IMG/VR virus record: IMGVR_UViG_3300030102_000659
Location: 1-46,354 of that record
From: a virus
Strand: one strand, 5' to 3'
Length of the DNA: 46,354 bases
The notes under the pieces are model-generated. The model was not told the DNA's origin, did not search any database, and worked only from the letters and a program-made list of their open reading frames with translations. Numbering within the stretch: position 1 is the stretch's first letter; each line of letters starts with the position of its first letter. Both the position numbers and the translations under genes were made by a program. Positions 32,975-42,003 of this stretch are shown here, one piece after another.

Positions 32975-33006
32975 TGTAAAAAAGAAAGGGGACCGAAGCC
33001 CCCTTA
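32975..33006 (-). terminator. Rho-independent terminator after the major capsid gene
   Basis: Minus strand: an 8-bp stem (AAGGGGGC/GUCCCCUU, one G-U pair) capped by a UUCG tetraloop, followed by TTCTTTTTT. The stem spans 32986-33005. It separates capsid from tail genes, so transcription past here depends on read-through or other promoters. Confidence 0.88.
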
Positions 33007-33024
33007 AATTTTCACGAAAGTGAA

Positions 33025-33933
33025 TTATGCTCCAGGTGAACCAAAGATACCTCTCCAGTCACTCCAACCAAAGCTGTAACGTTCTCTAGCTTTGTATCTT
33101 ACATTACCAGTTTCGAAGTCTCCTTCCATACTAGTTGATACAGGAGTTCTAACGAAGTGTTTAAGTCCGTTAGGAACGTCAGTTTTGAGGAAGAAAGCAT
33201 CAGTATCTGTAAGATAATGATTTACTACATAACCTTCAGAAACCATACCCATGTTTCTGATTGCGTTAATATCATTATCGGAAGTACCAACTCTTCCAGG
33301 AGTTTCCATTAGCCTATCTGCTACAAATTGTAATGCAGGCGGAATAATTAATTTTTTCGCTTGTGCATTAATTTTTAATCCTCTTTCATCTTTAAATCCT
33401 GAAATATCAATTAATGATTGTTCAAGAGAAGTTTCATTGAGGTCTGCAGACGTAGATAGTTCATTAGCTAAATCAATGTTTCCTACAGTAGGATGGTCTG
33501 TAGCACAAAGCTCTTTTCCATCACCACCAACATATGAAGAACTAAACGCATTGTTTAATACGTTAGCTGCTTTCACTTGTTTAGTTTGTTGCATTGACCT
33601 TGCTAAAGCTCTTGTGTATCTTGAAGAAAGTGTATCGTAGAGGTTATCTTCGATAGCTTCTTCAGTTAACGCAAATGCTAATGCTATGGTTTCATGTGTG
33701 AAACGTGATGTCCAAGCTTCTTGAGCAGTATCATAAATGACAGCAGCTCCCTCGCCTTTAATCGGTGCTTCACCAAACCCACTTAACATTACTTCTTCCT
33801 CGAACGCTCTTTCAGAACTCTCGGTGTCGAAGATGTCTTCGTGCTCATTATTGTATCTCTCATACTCTAATCCAAAGAGAGCATGGAGTCCAGGTACTAG
33901 TTCTTTGACTAGTTGTGCTCTGTTAATCGCCAT
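33025..33933 (-). CDS. Major capsid protein (HK97-fold type)
   Basis: 302 residues, soluble, no signal. N-terminal MAINRAQLVKELVPGLHALF, a middle with FTHETIALAFALTEEAIEDN and a compact end (ERYSFGWSDWRGIFGSPGA), which fits the Mu-like/marine podovirus capsid group. Supports: right after a decoration protein and scaffold-like gene, strong AAGGAG, and its own strong terminator, as expected for the most abundant virion protein. The fold assignment is from memory. Confidence 0.83.
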   Translation of the reverse strand: MAINRAQLVKELVPGLHALFGLEYERYNNEHEDIFDTESSERAFEEEVMLSGFGEAPIKGEGAAVIYDTAQEAWTSRFTHETIALAFALTEEAIEDNLYDTLSSRYTRALARSMQQTKQVKAANVLNNAFSSSYVGGDGKELCATDHPTVGNIDLANELSTSADLNETSLEQSLIDISGFKDERGLKINAQAKKLIIPPALQFVADRLMETPGRVGTSDNDINAIRNMGMVSEGYVVNHYLTDTDAFFLKTDVPNGLKHFVRTPVSTSMEGDFETGNVRYKARERYSFGWSDWRGIFGSPGA

Positions 33934-33950
33934 TATCTATTCTCCTTAGA

Positions 33951-34490
33951 TTATACAGCAAAGGTGTTAGTTGGGAATGTGAATAATCCTCTTGCATACT
34001 GTCCAATCGAATTGCTTGGAGTAGATGAGAATCCTACACATAACGCCACACCACTTGATGTTGTTGCAGTCACACCCTCTTTTGACCTACCATTGAGCGA
34101 AGAACCCGCAGTTGTAGAAAGAGTGTATTTGTTACCGATGAAGCTTACTGCAGGTGTTCCTGCTGTAAATTGTGCTTCGTATACAATTCCAGGGTCATTG
34201 TAAACGAGAGCTTCTGCATCGGCACTTCCTTGTGTCGCCGTAGAGGCAGTCCAAACTTTTGAAAAAGTTGGAGTACCGTCTGAGGCATTATAGAATACCC
34301 CGTAAAAAACACCTACAGGTGTATCAGTCGCTCCTGCTTGTTGAACGTAACCACTTGAAAGAGTAACTACATCACCACTATAAATAGCAGTTCCGTAACC
34401 ACTAGCGATTCTCATTTTTGCAGGACGAATAACACCACCATAGATGTGATACGCTGGGGTAAATCCATCTGGTTTATTAGTATTAGCCAT
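33951..34490 (-). CDS. Capsid decoration-type protein
   Basis: 179 residues, nearly all beta, no cysteine pairs (one C), ending in FTFPTNTFAV. Composition (YSGDVVTLSSGYVQQAGATD) is typical of head decoration/stabilisation proteins found just before the major capsid gene. AGGAGA before ATG. Confidence 0.74.
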   Translation of the reverse strand: MANTNKPDGFTPAYHIYGGVIRPAKMRIASGYGTAIYSGDVVTLSSGYVQQAGATDTPVGVFYGVFYNASDGTPTFSKVWTASTATQGSADAEALVYNDPGIVYEAQFTAGTPAVSFIGNKYTLSTTAGSSLNGRSKEGVTATTSSGVALCVGFSSTPSNSIGQYARGLFTFPTNTFAV

Positions 34491-34523
34491 GATTATCTCC
34501 TAAGTCTAAATACATTGTTATTA

Positions 34524-35024
34524 TTAAGTTCCTTTATCAGTAGGTTTACTACCGAACGCAACTTTAGAACTCCTTTGGATATCACTATCTTTAATAGGCA
34601 TTCTAGCATCGCTTTCTCGCATATAGTTGTGGTCTACTCCGTCCATAGCTGATTTTGCTTGGTCTTGAAAATAAGCTGTACGCTCACTTGCGGTTTCGAC
34701 TGGTACTTTAGCGAGGATTAAACCTCCAACCCCAATAACTCCTTTATTCGCTCCGTTATCTATAGTAGGTGCTTCGAAATCAGGATAATCTTCTGCTCTC
34801 ACAGGCTCATATCCCTCTCTAATACGTTTAGACATATTAGATTTATCATCTTGTCCTCTAGTAGCTTCACGAATCCACCTGAATTGATATCCAGGAGGTG
34901 GTTCTGGTGCGTCTAACATTGACGGGGGTTTCCAAGGCGTTCTGCGTGTTTGAGTTTCACGTGTCTCTGCAGACCTAGAGTTTCTGTCTGTTACGACTTC
35001 TGGATTTTTAATATCATCTGTCAT
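34524..35024 (-). CDS. Unknown virion-associated protein
   Basis: 166 residues from the ATG at 35024, which has AAGGAG seven bases upstream; an in-frame ATG at 35051 has none. PPPGYQFRWIREATRGQDDK in the middle is a pattern that recurs in marine phages. Arg/Pro-rich N-terminus, no membrane segment. Between scaffold and decoration genes. Confidence 0.7.
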   Translation of the reverse strand: MTDDIKNPEVVTDRNSRSAETRETQTRRTPWKPPSMLDAPEPPPGYQFRWIREATRGQDDKSNMSKRIREGYEPVRAEDYPDFEAPTIDNGANKGVIGVGGLILAKVPVETASERTAYFQDQAKSAMDGVDHNYMRESDARMPIKDSDIQRSSKVAFGSKPTDKGT

Positions 35025-35025
35025 T

Positions 35026-35901
35026 TTATACTCCTTCAATATGCTTAGCATATTCTTCTAGTGGCACATTAAGTCTTTTAGCTATTGCTACTTGACTTGG
35101 TGTCAACTTAATTTTGCGTGATGACTTCTTACCACCAGCACCTCTGCTGGAGGCAGCAACCTGTTGCACGGGGGCAGATTGCTCTTGCGAAAACTTGTGT
35201 GGAAAATTATCTTGCATTTGTCTATCAACTTCAGCGTAATAGTCATCAGAAGAAGGGTCATAACCACTTTCAACTAATTGTTTATGTATTCCGAATGCTG
35301 CAAACGTCATTGCTTGGTCATCTCCAAACCATTTATTTTTCTCAGCCCACTCTTCTGCCTTAGGGTCAGGTTTTGCAGCCTGAGGTTGCAGTGTAGGTTG
35401 GTAATCTTCTTTTGGAACTTCTTGAGAAGCATTCTTTTCTCTAACTGCTTGTTGTGCAGCTAACCTTCTAAGGTTTTCTGCTTCAGCACTAGCTCTAGAA
35501 AGTTTCTCTGTTGCATCCGCAATAGCAGCACCATCTCCTACGTCTTGAGCCTCTTTTAATAAAATTTTGGCTCCTGCTATTTCTGATTGTACCCTATTGT
35601 CGTACTCTTTGAAAAGGGAAGAATCAGAATTCTTTAATTTTTCTTTTAGCTGACTATTACTGGCATTAATGCTTTGAGCATAATTTACAGCTTCATCTCG
35701 CTGTCTTTCTGCTTCTCGCATTTTATAAGTTAGTTTATCAATACGTTTTTGTACTGAATCACTAATTTGGTCTAATTCGTCTTTATCTTCGACGACAGGT
35801 GCTGTTTCTTCTTTTATAGAATCATCAACATCTGCTTCATGAATATCGACTTCCCCTTCTGGAAGTTCTAATTCTATTTTTTCTGCTTCATTATTTTGCA
35901 T
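35026..35901 (-). CDS. Scaffolding-like protein
   Basis: 291 residues. Acidic N-terminus (ELELPEGEVDIHEADVDD), a long charged coiled coil (about 45-150), Q/P-rich linker, and a basic C-terminal KKSSRKIKLTPSQVAIAKRL, the layout of phage scaffolding proteins that bind the capsid by their basic end. Placed between portal-side genes and the major capsid gene, as expected. No protease domain is seen. Confidence 0.8.
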   Translation of the reverse strand: MQNNEAEKIELELPEGEVDIHEADVDDSIKEETAPVVEDKDELDQISDSVQKRIDKLTYKMREAERQRDEAVNYAQSINASNSQLKEKLKNSDSSLFKEYDNRVQSEIAGAKILLKEAQDVGDGAAIADATEKLSRASAEAENLRRLAAQQAVREKNASQEVPKEDYQPTLQPQAAKPDPKAEEWAEKNKWFGDDQAMTFAAFGIHKQLVESGYDPSSDDYYAEVDRQMQDNFPHKFSQEQSAPVQQVAASSRGAGGKKSSRKIKLTPSQVAIAKRLNVPLEEYAKHIEGV

Positions 35902-35916
35902 AATTTCTCCTGTTAA

Positions 35917-36351
35917 TTATGATATTACTGCTTCAGGGTCATCAACAACAGCAAGTATTTCATCATCATTTAAAAGTCGCATATCGCCACCTTCTATTTG
36001 AAAACGAGCACCTGCATATCTGCCGAAGATTACCCAATCACCTTTTTTACACCAAGGACCTTCTGGAAACTTAATAGTGTCCGCATAGGCGTCTGGACCT
36101 AAAGCAACTACATGACCTACAACAGTAGCTAAACGTTCTTTGTCGATAGTTTGTCTAGCAAGTTGTATACCACCTTTAGTTGTAGTAGGCAGTGTAAAAG
36201 GTAAAATTAAGATACGATACCCCGTAGGACGTGGTAACTTATCTGCATGAGATTCGTAGTTTTCTGGTGTAATTTCGTTTTCTGATAATTCTTCTTTTAA
36301 CGTATCACTACCAAAATTATCTACTCTGTTTGGAATAACTTTGTTATTCAT
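35917..36351 (-). CDS. GroES-like co-chaperonin
   Basis: 144 residues. The Cpn10 pattern is visible from residue 39: LPRPTGYRILILPFTLPTTT, a mobile loop ending KGGIQLARQT, VVGHVVALGPDAY, GPWCKKGDWVIFGRYAGARF, then GGDMRLLNDDEILAVVDDPE. An N-terminal extension of about 38 residues is additional. GroES-like proteins cap GroEL; phages use their own (such as T4 gp31) to fold capsid proteins. Its place four genes before the scaffold and capsid genes fits this. Overlaps the upstream gene by four bases. Confidence 0.87.
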   Translation of the reverse strand: MNNKVIPNRVDNFGSDTLKEELSENEITPENYESHADKLPRPTGYRILILPFTLPTTTKGGIQLARQTIDKERLATVVGHVVALGPDAYADTIKFPEGPWCKKGDWVIFGRYAGARFQIEGGDMRLLNDDEILAVVDDPEAVIS

Positions 36352-36542
36352 TGTGCATCCTCCATATTAGAATGTAAAGATTGAATTTCTTGTTCTGCTA
36401 AATTCAATCCTGCTATTTCACCGACTATCCTTTGGTATTGTTCAAAATTCTCAATACTTCCAGAAGCCAATGTTTGCGTGAGAGCTTCTTTTCTCTCACG
36501 GTATTTACGAAGCAAATGCTCCGTAGCTAAGATATAGTCCAT
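36348..36542 (-). CDS. Small helical phage protein
   Basis: 64 residues, with REKK-like YRERKEALTQTLASGSIENF then EQYQRIVGEIAGLNLAEQEI. I recall this pattern from many phage genomes near portal genes; function unknown. It ends inside the GroES-like gene start. Confidence 0.72.
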   Translation of the reverse strand: MDYILATEHLLRKYRERKEALTQTLASGSIENFEQYQRIVGEIAGLNLAEQEIQSLHSNMEDAQ

Positions 36543-36737
36543 TTATTTAATGTATCTATACCAAAGAAGTCCTTTAGTCTGTCCATAAGCTGCTTTTACT
36601 TTAGCTTTTTCAGACGTATCTAAGCACTCACCTTCTTTAACAGACTCTGTTCTAGTTGTGTTAACCATTTTAGGCTCACTAGGTGCAGGTCTACTAACTT
36701 TTTTAGACGGTGCTGGATATTCTTTATTTCTATGCAT
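36543..36737 (-). CDS. Unknown small basic protein
   Basis: 64 residues, no domain, with Pro/Lys-rich start and a basic middle; ends in LLWYRYIK. Shares its ATG with the stop of the portal gene. Confidence 0.62.
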   Translation of the reverse strand: MHRNKEYPAPSKKVSRPAPSEPKMVNTTRTESVKEGECLDTSEKAKVKAAYGQTKGLLWYRYIK

Positions 36738-39172
36738 TATTTTTCTCCATTTTTATTTCTACTATCCCGAACAGTTTTAACTAATTCAGTAAAGTTTTTA
36801 TCAGCATCAGCTTTAGACTTTTGCTCTAATTCTTGTAAATCAATAGCAGCTTTAGTATCTTCTTTCTTAGCATCAGCTTCTATTTTCTCACGTTTAATTT
36901 GTGCGTCTAGTTCAGCTTTTGTAAGCTGTACTTCTTTATCACGTATGTCTTCTTGTTCTTTTTGCATTAGTTGTTCTTTTTCTAATTGCAACTGTTGTTG
37001 GAACATTTCCATTTGTGGGTCTCTTTGTGCCATTGCTTGTGCTTGTGCCATTGCTTGTGCTTGACCTGTAACTTGTTGTGTTGCTTGTGCTGCCATCATA
37101 GCTATTTGGTTCATAACTTCAGGTGGCATTTGACCGTCTTCCACAGGAGGTAAAGGCTGACCCATAGCTTGTTCTATTTGTTGTTTATATAACATAGACT
37201 GATGTTCTTGTATATTAGCTGTTATTATCTGAGCTACAGGAGGGTTTGATTGTACCATAGGGTTTTGTAAAAACGCACTATGACTTGCAATATATGCCTC
37301 ATGGTTTTGAAAATCAAAAGCTTTTATTGGGTCTCCTGTTAAAGCAGCTTGTTGTTCACTGATTGGGTCTCGTGGGGGTACTTCAGCTTCTGGAGGTAAT
37401 AATGCATCAATATCTTTAATATTCAAAGCTATATACATTTTCTTATAAGATTCTCTTAAATCATGTAATTCTGGTGCTGCTTGTGCCATTTGTAATTGTG
37501 TTTGTGCTAACGTAATACGTTGCGTCATACTGAAGATATTAGGGTCACTAACAGGAATAACATCTACAGAATTATCGAAATCTTCTTTAAATACGTTTTC
37601 AGAAGCTCCTTGTACTTGATAAGGGTATTGTTGCGGTAAAAATTCACCAAATACTCTTTTTAAAATTTTAAATTCACATCTTTGTGCATAATGCAATCTT
37701 TTATGAATAGCGGACATAATTCTTTGTCCTTTTTCCATCAATGCTACTGTAGTACCTACAGGTGCTTCAGAATTACCATCTGCTGTTGGATTTTCTACTG
37801 TAGCTGCAAATCTTTTACCAGATTCAACTAATGCTCCTAGTAAAGTAGATAATGTCGCACTTGGCTCTTTATATGGCAAAGGAAGGAAAGCGTCTTGCAA
37901 TCTACCACCAGGAGCATCAACATCTCGCCATTCTCCAGGCTGTAAGGGGTCATCATGACGTTGAATGTTTAATCCTCGTGATTTAAAACCTGCTGGAAGG
38001 TTAGAAAGTGTTCCTGCGTCTATTAATTGACGCAAAATTGCCGTAACTGACTTTGTTAAGCCCCCCATCATGTGAATTAAGCCAAAACCGTAAAATCCAA
38101 GTCCTGGAAGAAACTTATAATGAGTAAAATGCTCGATTTTCTTCTTCATCGGGTCATTTTCGTCATAATTTGGTCTAATTGACAAAATTTTGTTGTTATC
38201 TTTACAAATAGTTACGATATAAGGCAAAGCTACACCTGTTTCTTCTCCATTTTCGTCTAAATCTTGATATCCTTCTAAATCTAGGTCAACATGCATCTCT
38301 AAAAGCGTGTATTCTTCATCAGATATGGTTCTACTTAACCCTTGTAACTCATCTAGCTTCTCATCAACGTCTGTTTCCTGTTCTACACTTCCTGGAGACA
38401 TCATTTCGACGTCTTTATAGAATCCTGAAATCTGTAATTTACGTAATTCGTTCTCATTCATATGAATTACGTGAGTAATACGTGGGGAAGTTAATAAATC
38501 TACTGCGTAATACGGAACAACTAAATCTTCTGACTTAACAAACCTTGCTACTGCCCGTCCAACGGCAGGGTCGTAATAAATTTTCTTAAATGCTGAACCA
38601 GATAACGGAAGATAAAATAATAATTGGTCCATTTCTGGGTCATATTCTTCCATTTTGTAAGTTATCTGATAATTCATAAAGTTTTTAACTCTATTTGCTT
38701 TTTCCATTTTAGCATTATCACTTATACCCAAAACTTCTGTATCAACAGGTCCTCCTGCTGGTAACATTTCTTTATATGCTTGTGCTTGAAACTGCGTTAC
38801 AGCTTCTGCGAGTATCGGATGATGCACACCTGACGCTCCAATAAAAGGTTGAGAACGAGAATCAGCATTTATTCCTAATAAATCTAATCCTTCGGTATAA
38901 GTTTGAAACCAATCGTTACGAGAATCTAAATCATCTTCAAAACTACCAATTAATTCATTAGCTATTGTGTTTAATTCACGTTCATCTAAAGTTTCTGCTA
39001 AATTTTCTCCAAACTTTGAAGTAGTTTGTTCAGGCATTTCACTGCCTCGAATAATTGAGCCGTCAGGTTGTACAAATAATTCTGTTTCTTCCTCTACCTG
39101 AGGCATAATTTCAAGTTCTATAGCTTCTTCCTGCATAGGAACAGCTGATAAAGGTTGTTTTTCTATTGCCAT
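36737..39172 (-). CDS. Portal protein
   Basis: 811 residues. Central portal signatures: QPFIGASGVHHPILAEAVTQ, the MNYQITYKMEEYDPEMDQLL segment, and the GYGF-like block YKFLPGLGFYGFGLIHMMGG with SVTAILRQLIDAGTLSNLPA. The C-terminal third is helical, Q/K-rich (QAMAQAQAMAQRDPQMEMFQ and EKEQLMQKEQEDIRDKEV), a long barrel typical of short-tailed phage portals such as P22. Twelve copies form the DNA gate for packaging and injection. Immediately follows terminase and precedes the scaffold block, the usual order. Confidence 0.92.
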   Translation of the reverse strand: MAIEKQPLSAVPMQEEAIELEIMPQVEEETELFVQPDGSIIRGSEMPEQTTSKFGENLAETLDERELNTIANELIGSFEDDLDSRNDWFQTYTEGLDLLGINADSRSQPFIGASGVHHPILAEAVTQFQAQAYKEMLPAGGPVDTEVLGISDNAKMEKANRVKNFMNYQITYKMEEYDPEMDQLLFYLPLSGSAFKKIYYDPAVGRAVARFVKSEDLVVPYYAVDLLTSPRITHVIHMNENELRKLQISGFYKDVEMMSPGSVEQETDVDEKLDELQGLSRTISDEEYTLLEMHVDLDLEGYQDLDENGEETGVALPYIVTICKDNNKILSIRPNYDENDPMKKKIEHFTHYKFLPGLGFYGFGLIHMMGGLTKSVTAILRQLIDAGTLSNLPAGFKSRGLNIQRHDDPLQPGEWRDVDAPGGRLQDAFLPLPYKEPSATLSTLLGALVESGKRFAATVENPTADGNSEAPVGTTVALMEKGQRIMSAIHKRLHYAQRCEFKILKRVFGEFLPQQYPYQVQGASENVFKEDFDNSVDVIPVSDPNIFSMTQRITLAQTQLQMAQAAPELHDLRESYKKMYIALNIKDIDALLPPEAEVPPRDPISEQQAALTGDPIKAFDFQNHEAYIASHSAFLQNPMVQSNPPVAQIITANIQEHQSMLYKQQIEQAMGQPLPPVEDGQMPPEVMNQIAMMAAQATQQVTGQAQAMAQAQAMAQRDPQMEMFQQQLQLEKEQLMQKEQEDIRDKEVQLTKAELDAQIKREKIEADAKKEDTKAAIDLQELEQKSKADADKNFTELVKTVRDSRNKNGEK

Positions 39173-39197
39173 ATTTTCAAATCATAACCTATTTTTA

Positions 39198-40721
39198 TTA
39201 ATAATAAACCCTTTCCCCCACAAATGGTGTTTCTTCTTCAAAATAATCAGAACTTAATTGTAAAAAACCACCTTCTCTAAACCTAGCTAATGCTAAAGTT
39301 GTAGCATCAACAAGGTCATCGTTTTCACCTGCTGGAAAATCTGAAACTTCTTCCATAAGTTCTTCACCAAAACGATTATCAGGCACCCAAACACGTCCAT
39401 CTTGAAAAATTGGAGATACAGAATTTAATCTTGCAATCTTATCTTGACCTTTTCCTGGACTAAAAGTGTTTACAGGTATACCCATACGTCTTAATTCTTG
39501 TACTAACGGAATACCACTAGCTTTTGCTTCAATAATTACAGTATCTGGTTCCCAATAATCATATAAACGTAACGCTTCTTGTTTTAATTCAGGAAAATCA
39601 AAACGTTCTTTTATACAATCTATTAAAATTAAATGTGCTTCGTTACCTGCGTACATTTCATCACCGATTTTACCCTCAGGGTACCAAACTCCCCAAGTTG
39701 TAATAGCTGTAAAGTCAGCTCTTTCGGATTTTAAAAACGCTGTATCGTATGATTGAATTATATAATCGCATTTAGGTGGTTTATTTTCTTCCCAAACCAT
39801 AAACCAATCTTTAGGAATAATAGAAATACCTTCCCCTGTAGGTCTTTGCATGTATTGTGCAGCCCATTTAGATGGACTTACCGAAGCTTTTATACTTTCA
39901 AGTTCTTCTAATTTCCAAAATTCTTTCCAAAGGGGACCTCCACTAGGTAAAATTGCAGGAAATTCTATAACTTCCCACTGGTCAGCTCCTTCATCTTGTG
40001 CCATTTTCTTAATTAACCTGCCCGTTAGGTCTTTTTTATTCCAACGGGTCATAACTATTACGATTGCACCTCCAGGTTGTAACCTTTGACGAGGTCCTGC
40101 CATAAACCATTCGTAAGCTTCATCCATCGCTTTATCAGACATAGCGTCTTGTTCGGAGTGTGGGTCATCGATAATAAATAAATCAGCTCCTCTACCTGCT
40201 AAAGCACCACCAATACCTGCTGCATAATATTCACCGCCTTTATTTGTTAACCATTTACCCGCAGAACGGCTATCAGCTTTTAGTTCTGTTTCAGGAAATA
40301 ATTCTTTATATTCCTCACCGTCAATTAAATCCCTAACTTTTCTACCAAAATTAACTGCAAGGTCAGCAGTGTGGGTTGCTTCTATAATTTTTAATTTAGG
40401 GTTTTTACCTAAAAGGTAAGCAGGAAACAAATGTGAAGCAAATTCAGACTTTGTATGTCTAGGCGGCATATTAATAATTAAACGTTTTAGTTTACCTGTA
40501 GCTATATCATCAAAAGCTTTTGCCATTTTTACATGGTGGTCGCCGTTAATAAATTCTTTCCATATAGATTTAACAAAATCCATGAAAGTGCTGGTAGCTT
40601 TTTCTTGAAACTCGCGTTTTTCTAATTCTTCAAGTAAAACAGTAAACTCTTTAGCTTCTGCTTTATTTAAATGTTTTAGGTCTATTTCTCTTAAAGCTTT
40701 TAATCTATCTTTATTGTTCAC
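39198..40721 (-). CDS. terL: Terminase large subunit
   Basis: 507 residues. ATPase: Walker A-like PPRHTKS (86-92), Walker B LFIIDDPHSE (181-190), motif III VIVMTRWNKKDLTGRL (221-236). Nuclease domain with D326 (YIIQSYDTAF), IIEAKASG (393-400 region) and DDLVDATTLALARF near the end. Typical length. Cuts and pumps DNA into the prohead through the portal. Its start overlaps the upstream ART-like gene by eleven bases. Confidence 0.95.
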   Translation of the reverse strand: MNNKDRLKALREIDLKHLNKAEAKEFTVLLEELEKREFQEKATSTFMDFVKSIWKEFINGDHHVKMAKAFDDIATGKLKRLIINMPPRHTKSEFASHLFPAYLLGKNPKLKIIEATHTADLAVNFGRKVRDLIDGEEYKELFPETELKADSRSAGKWLTNKGGEYYAAGIGGALAGRGADLFIIDDPHSEQDAMSDKAMDEAYEWFMAGPRQRLQPGGAIVIVMTRWNKKDLTGRLIKKMAQDEGADQWEVIEFPAILPSGGPLWKEFWKLEELESIKASVSPSKWAAQYMQRPTGEGISIIPKDWFMVWEENKPPKCDYIIQSYDTAFLKSERADFTAITTWGVWYPEGKIGDEMYAGNEAHLILIDCIKERFDFPELKQEALRLYDYWEPDTVIIEAKASGIPLVQELRRMGIPVNTFSPGKGQDKIARLNSVSPIFQDGRVWVPDNRFGEELMEEVSDFPAGENDDLVDATTLALARFREGGFLQLSSDYFEEETPFVGERVYY

Positions 40722-41826
40722 TTAGTAGTTGTCTTATAAAATCATCTAAATCTTCGTAAGCTATTTCGTCTATAATATCTAAATTTTCAGGGTTTAAAGA
40801 TACTATTGTTTCTGCTTCTCCTCTCATGTCTCTTCTAGGAAAACGTAAAGCGTCATAACCTTCTTTAGTAAAAATATCTGCTAAATCTTTATCAATGTGC
40901 ATAGGAGTTTTACTGCTCAGGAACTTGTCACCACGTAAAATTTGATTTATATCTAAATCTAATTTACCAGTTCCGCCCCTACTAGGACGCCCACGATATA
41001 GTTCTAAATCAGTTAATTTTCTTAATATATCTTCAGGCATATCATCTATATCTAGCTCTTTACTAAAATTAGGTGTTAATACATAACCAGAGCCTGGACC
41101 ACCTTTGCTTGGTAATCCTTCTATATATCTTGCAAATCTAGGGTCTGTTGGGTTTACTAAAGTATAAATACCTCCTGTTGACCCTTTTTCTGGAAGTTTT
41201 AAATTTTCTATACCTTTAGTTTGACTGCCATGAAATAATATATTTCCTTTTTTATATTCTTTAGCTATTAAATTATTTAATTTCTTTTCATCTTTTTGCC
41301 AACTTTTTCTATGCTTTTCTGCGGCATTATAAGCAGCTGTTGTTTCTCCGCCTGAACTAGCGTTCCGTAATTCACGTTGTTCGTCAAATTTACCTTTTTT
41401 AATTTTTTGTTGTAATTTCATTGCTTGACGTGCGACAGCTGACCCTGGAACAAAAGGTATCATACTCGCCCCCATCATTATTCCACCCGCTAGAGGATTA
41501 CCCTCATTTATCATAAACTGACCTTCACGTATACCTTGAACATCACCAAATCCTGGAATAAACTCAGATATTAAAGTTAAATCTTTTGCGAACTTATTTG
41601 CGTAATAAGGGTCATCTTCGCCTAATCTCATCAGCATACTGGCTATTCCCTCACGTTGTTTATCCAACGGTGATAGTTTATAAGGTCCTATTGTTCCAAG
41701 TCTTGGATTATCAAGAGTATAATTACCAAGAATTTCTTGTGATTTAATAGCAGGGGGGTTATCCAATCTAGGAAAGTCTCTGTAATCAATATTCATTAAT
41801 ACGTCTGATACGGAAGGTTCTGCCAT
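40711..41826 (-). CDS. Possible pretoxin-like/ADP-ribosyltransferase-fold protein
   Basis: 371 residues. N-terminal half has a glycine/hydrophobic stretch (83-130: LISEFIPGFGDVQGIREGQF then GGIMMGASMIPFVPG), like pretoxin segments that precede toxin domains. The C-terminal half (195-355) has a pattern of the ADP-ribosyltransferase fold: LFHG with H199, GGIYTLVNPTDPRFARYI (218-235), SGYVLTPNF, and GYDALRFPR followed by GEAETIVSLNPENL with E337/E339. This is an inference: the order H-Y-E matches, but catalysis is unproven. Transcribed from its own TATACT promoter six bases before ATG, without a Shine-Dalgarno. Overlaps terL by eleven bases. Confidence 0.6.
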   Translation of the reverse strand: MAEPSVSDVLMNIDYRDFPRLDNPPAIKSQEILGNYTLDNPRLGTIGPYKLSPLDKQREGIASMLMRLGEDDPYYANKFAKDLTLISEFIPGFGDVQGIREGQFMINEGNPLAGGIMMGASMIPFVPGSAVARQAMKLQQKIKKGKFDEQRELRNASSGGETTAAYNAAEKHRKSWQKDEKKLNNLIAKEYKKGNILFHGSQTKGIENLKLPEKGSTGGIYTLVNPTDPRFARYIEGLPSKGGPGSGYVLTPNFSKELDIDDMPEDILRKLTDLELYRGRPSRGGTGKLDLDINQILRGDKFLSSKTPMHIDKDLADIFTKEGYDALRFPRRDMRGEAETIVSLNPENLDIIDEIAYEDLDDFIRQLLSEQ

Positions 41827-41832
41827 TTACAA

Positions 41833-41862
41833 AGTATATGTTAAAAAGAAACCTTTTGTAAA
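41833..41862 (-). promoter_or_regulatory. Promoter with TATACT six bases before ATG (ART-like gene)
   Basis: Minus strand: -35 TTTACA (41862-41857), 18-bp spacer, -10 TATACT (41838-41833), then TTGTAA and ATG. Predicted start of transcription falls on or next to the ATG, so a leaderless mRNA. No Shine-Dalgarno is seen. Same arrangement as at 43114-43141 and 43640-43667. Confidence 0.5.
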
Positions 41863-41883
41863 TATAAAATAAAAGTAAAGTAG

Positions 41884-42003
41884 TTAATCTTTAGAATGGT
41901 TTTCTTGGTTCGCCGCTGATTTTTTCTTATCTTTAAATATCTTATCGAAGTTAACGTTGAACTTATCACGGTCAACGGGTCGTGGTTTGCTGCCTTTACC
42001 CAT
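41884..42003 (-). CDS. 39-residue small phage protein (MGKGSKPRP type)
   Basis: Frame MGKGSKPRPVDRDKFNVNFD then KIFKDKKKS... I recognise the MGKGSKPRP-F-N-F-D-IF pattern as a small protein present in many phages, function unknown. Its start overlaps the stop of the holin-like gene by eight bases. Followed by the promoter of the ART-like gene. Confidence 0.75.
   Translation of the reverse strand: MGKGSKPRPVDRDKFNVNFDKIFKDKKKSAANQENHSKD

Noticed and set aside
36478-36502. 8-bp hairpin CGTGAGAG/CTCTCACG
   Set aside because: Inside a coding gene and without a following T-run; not a terminator.
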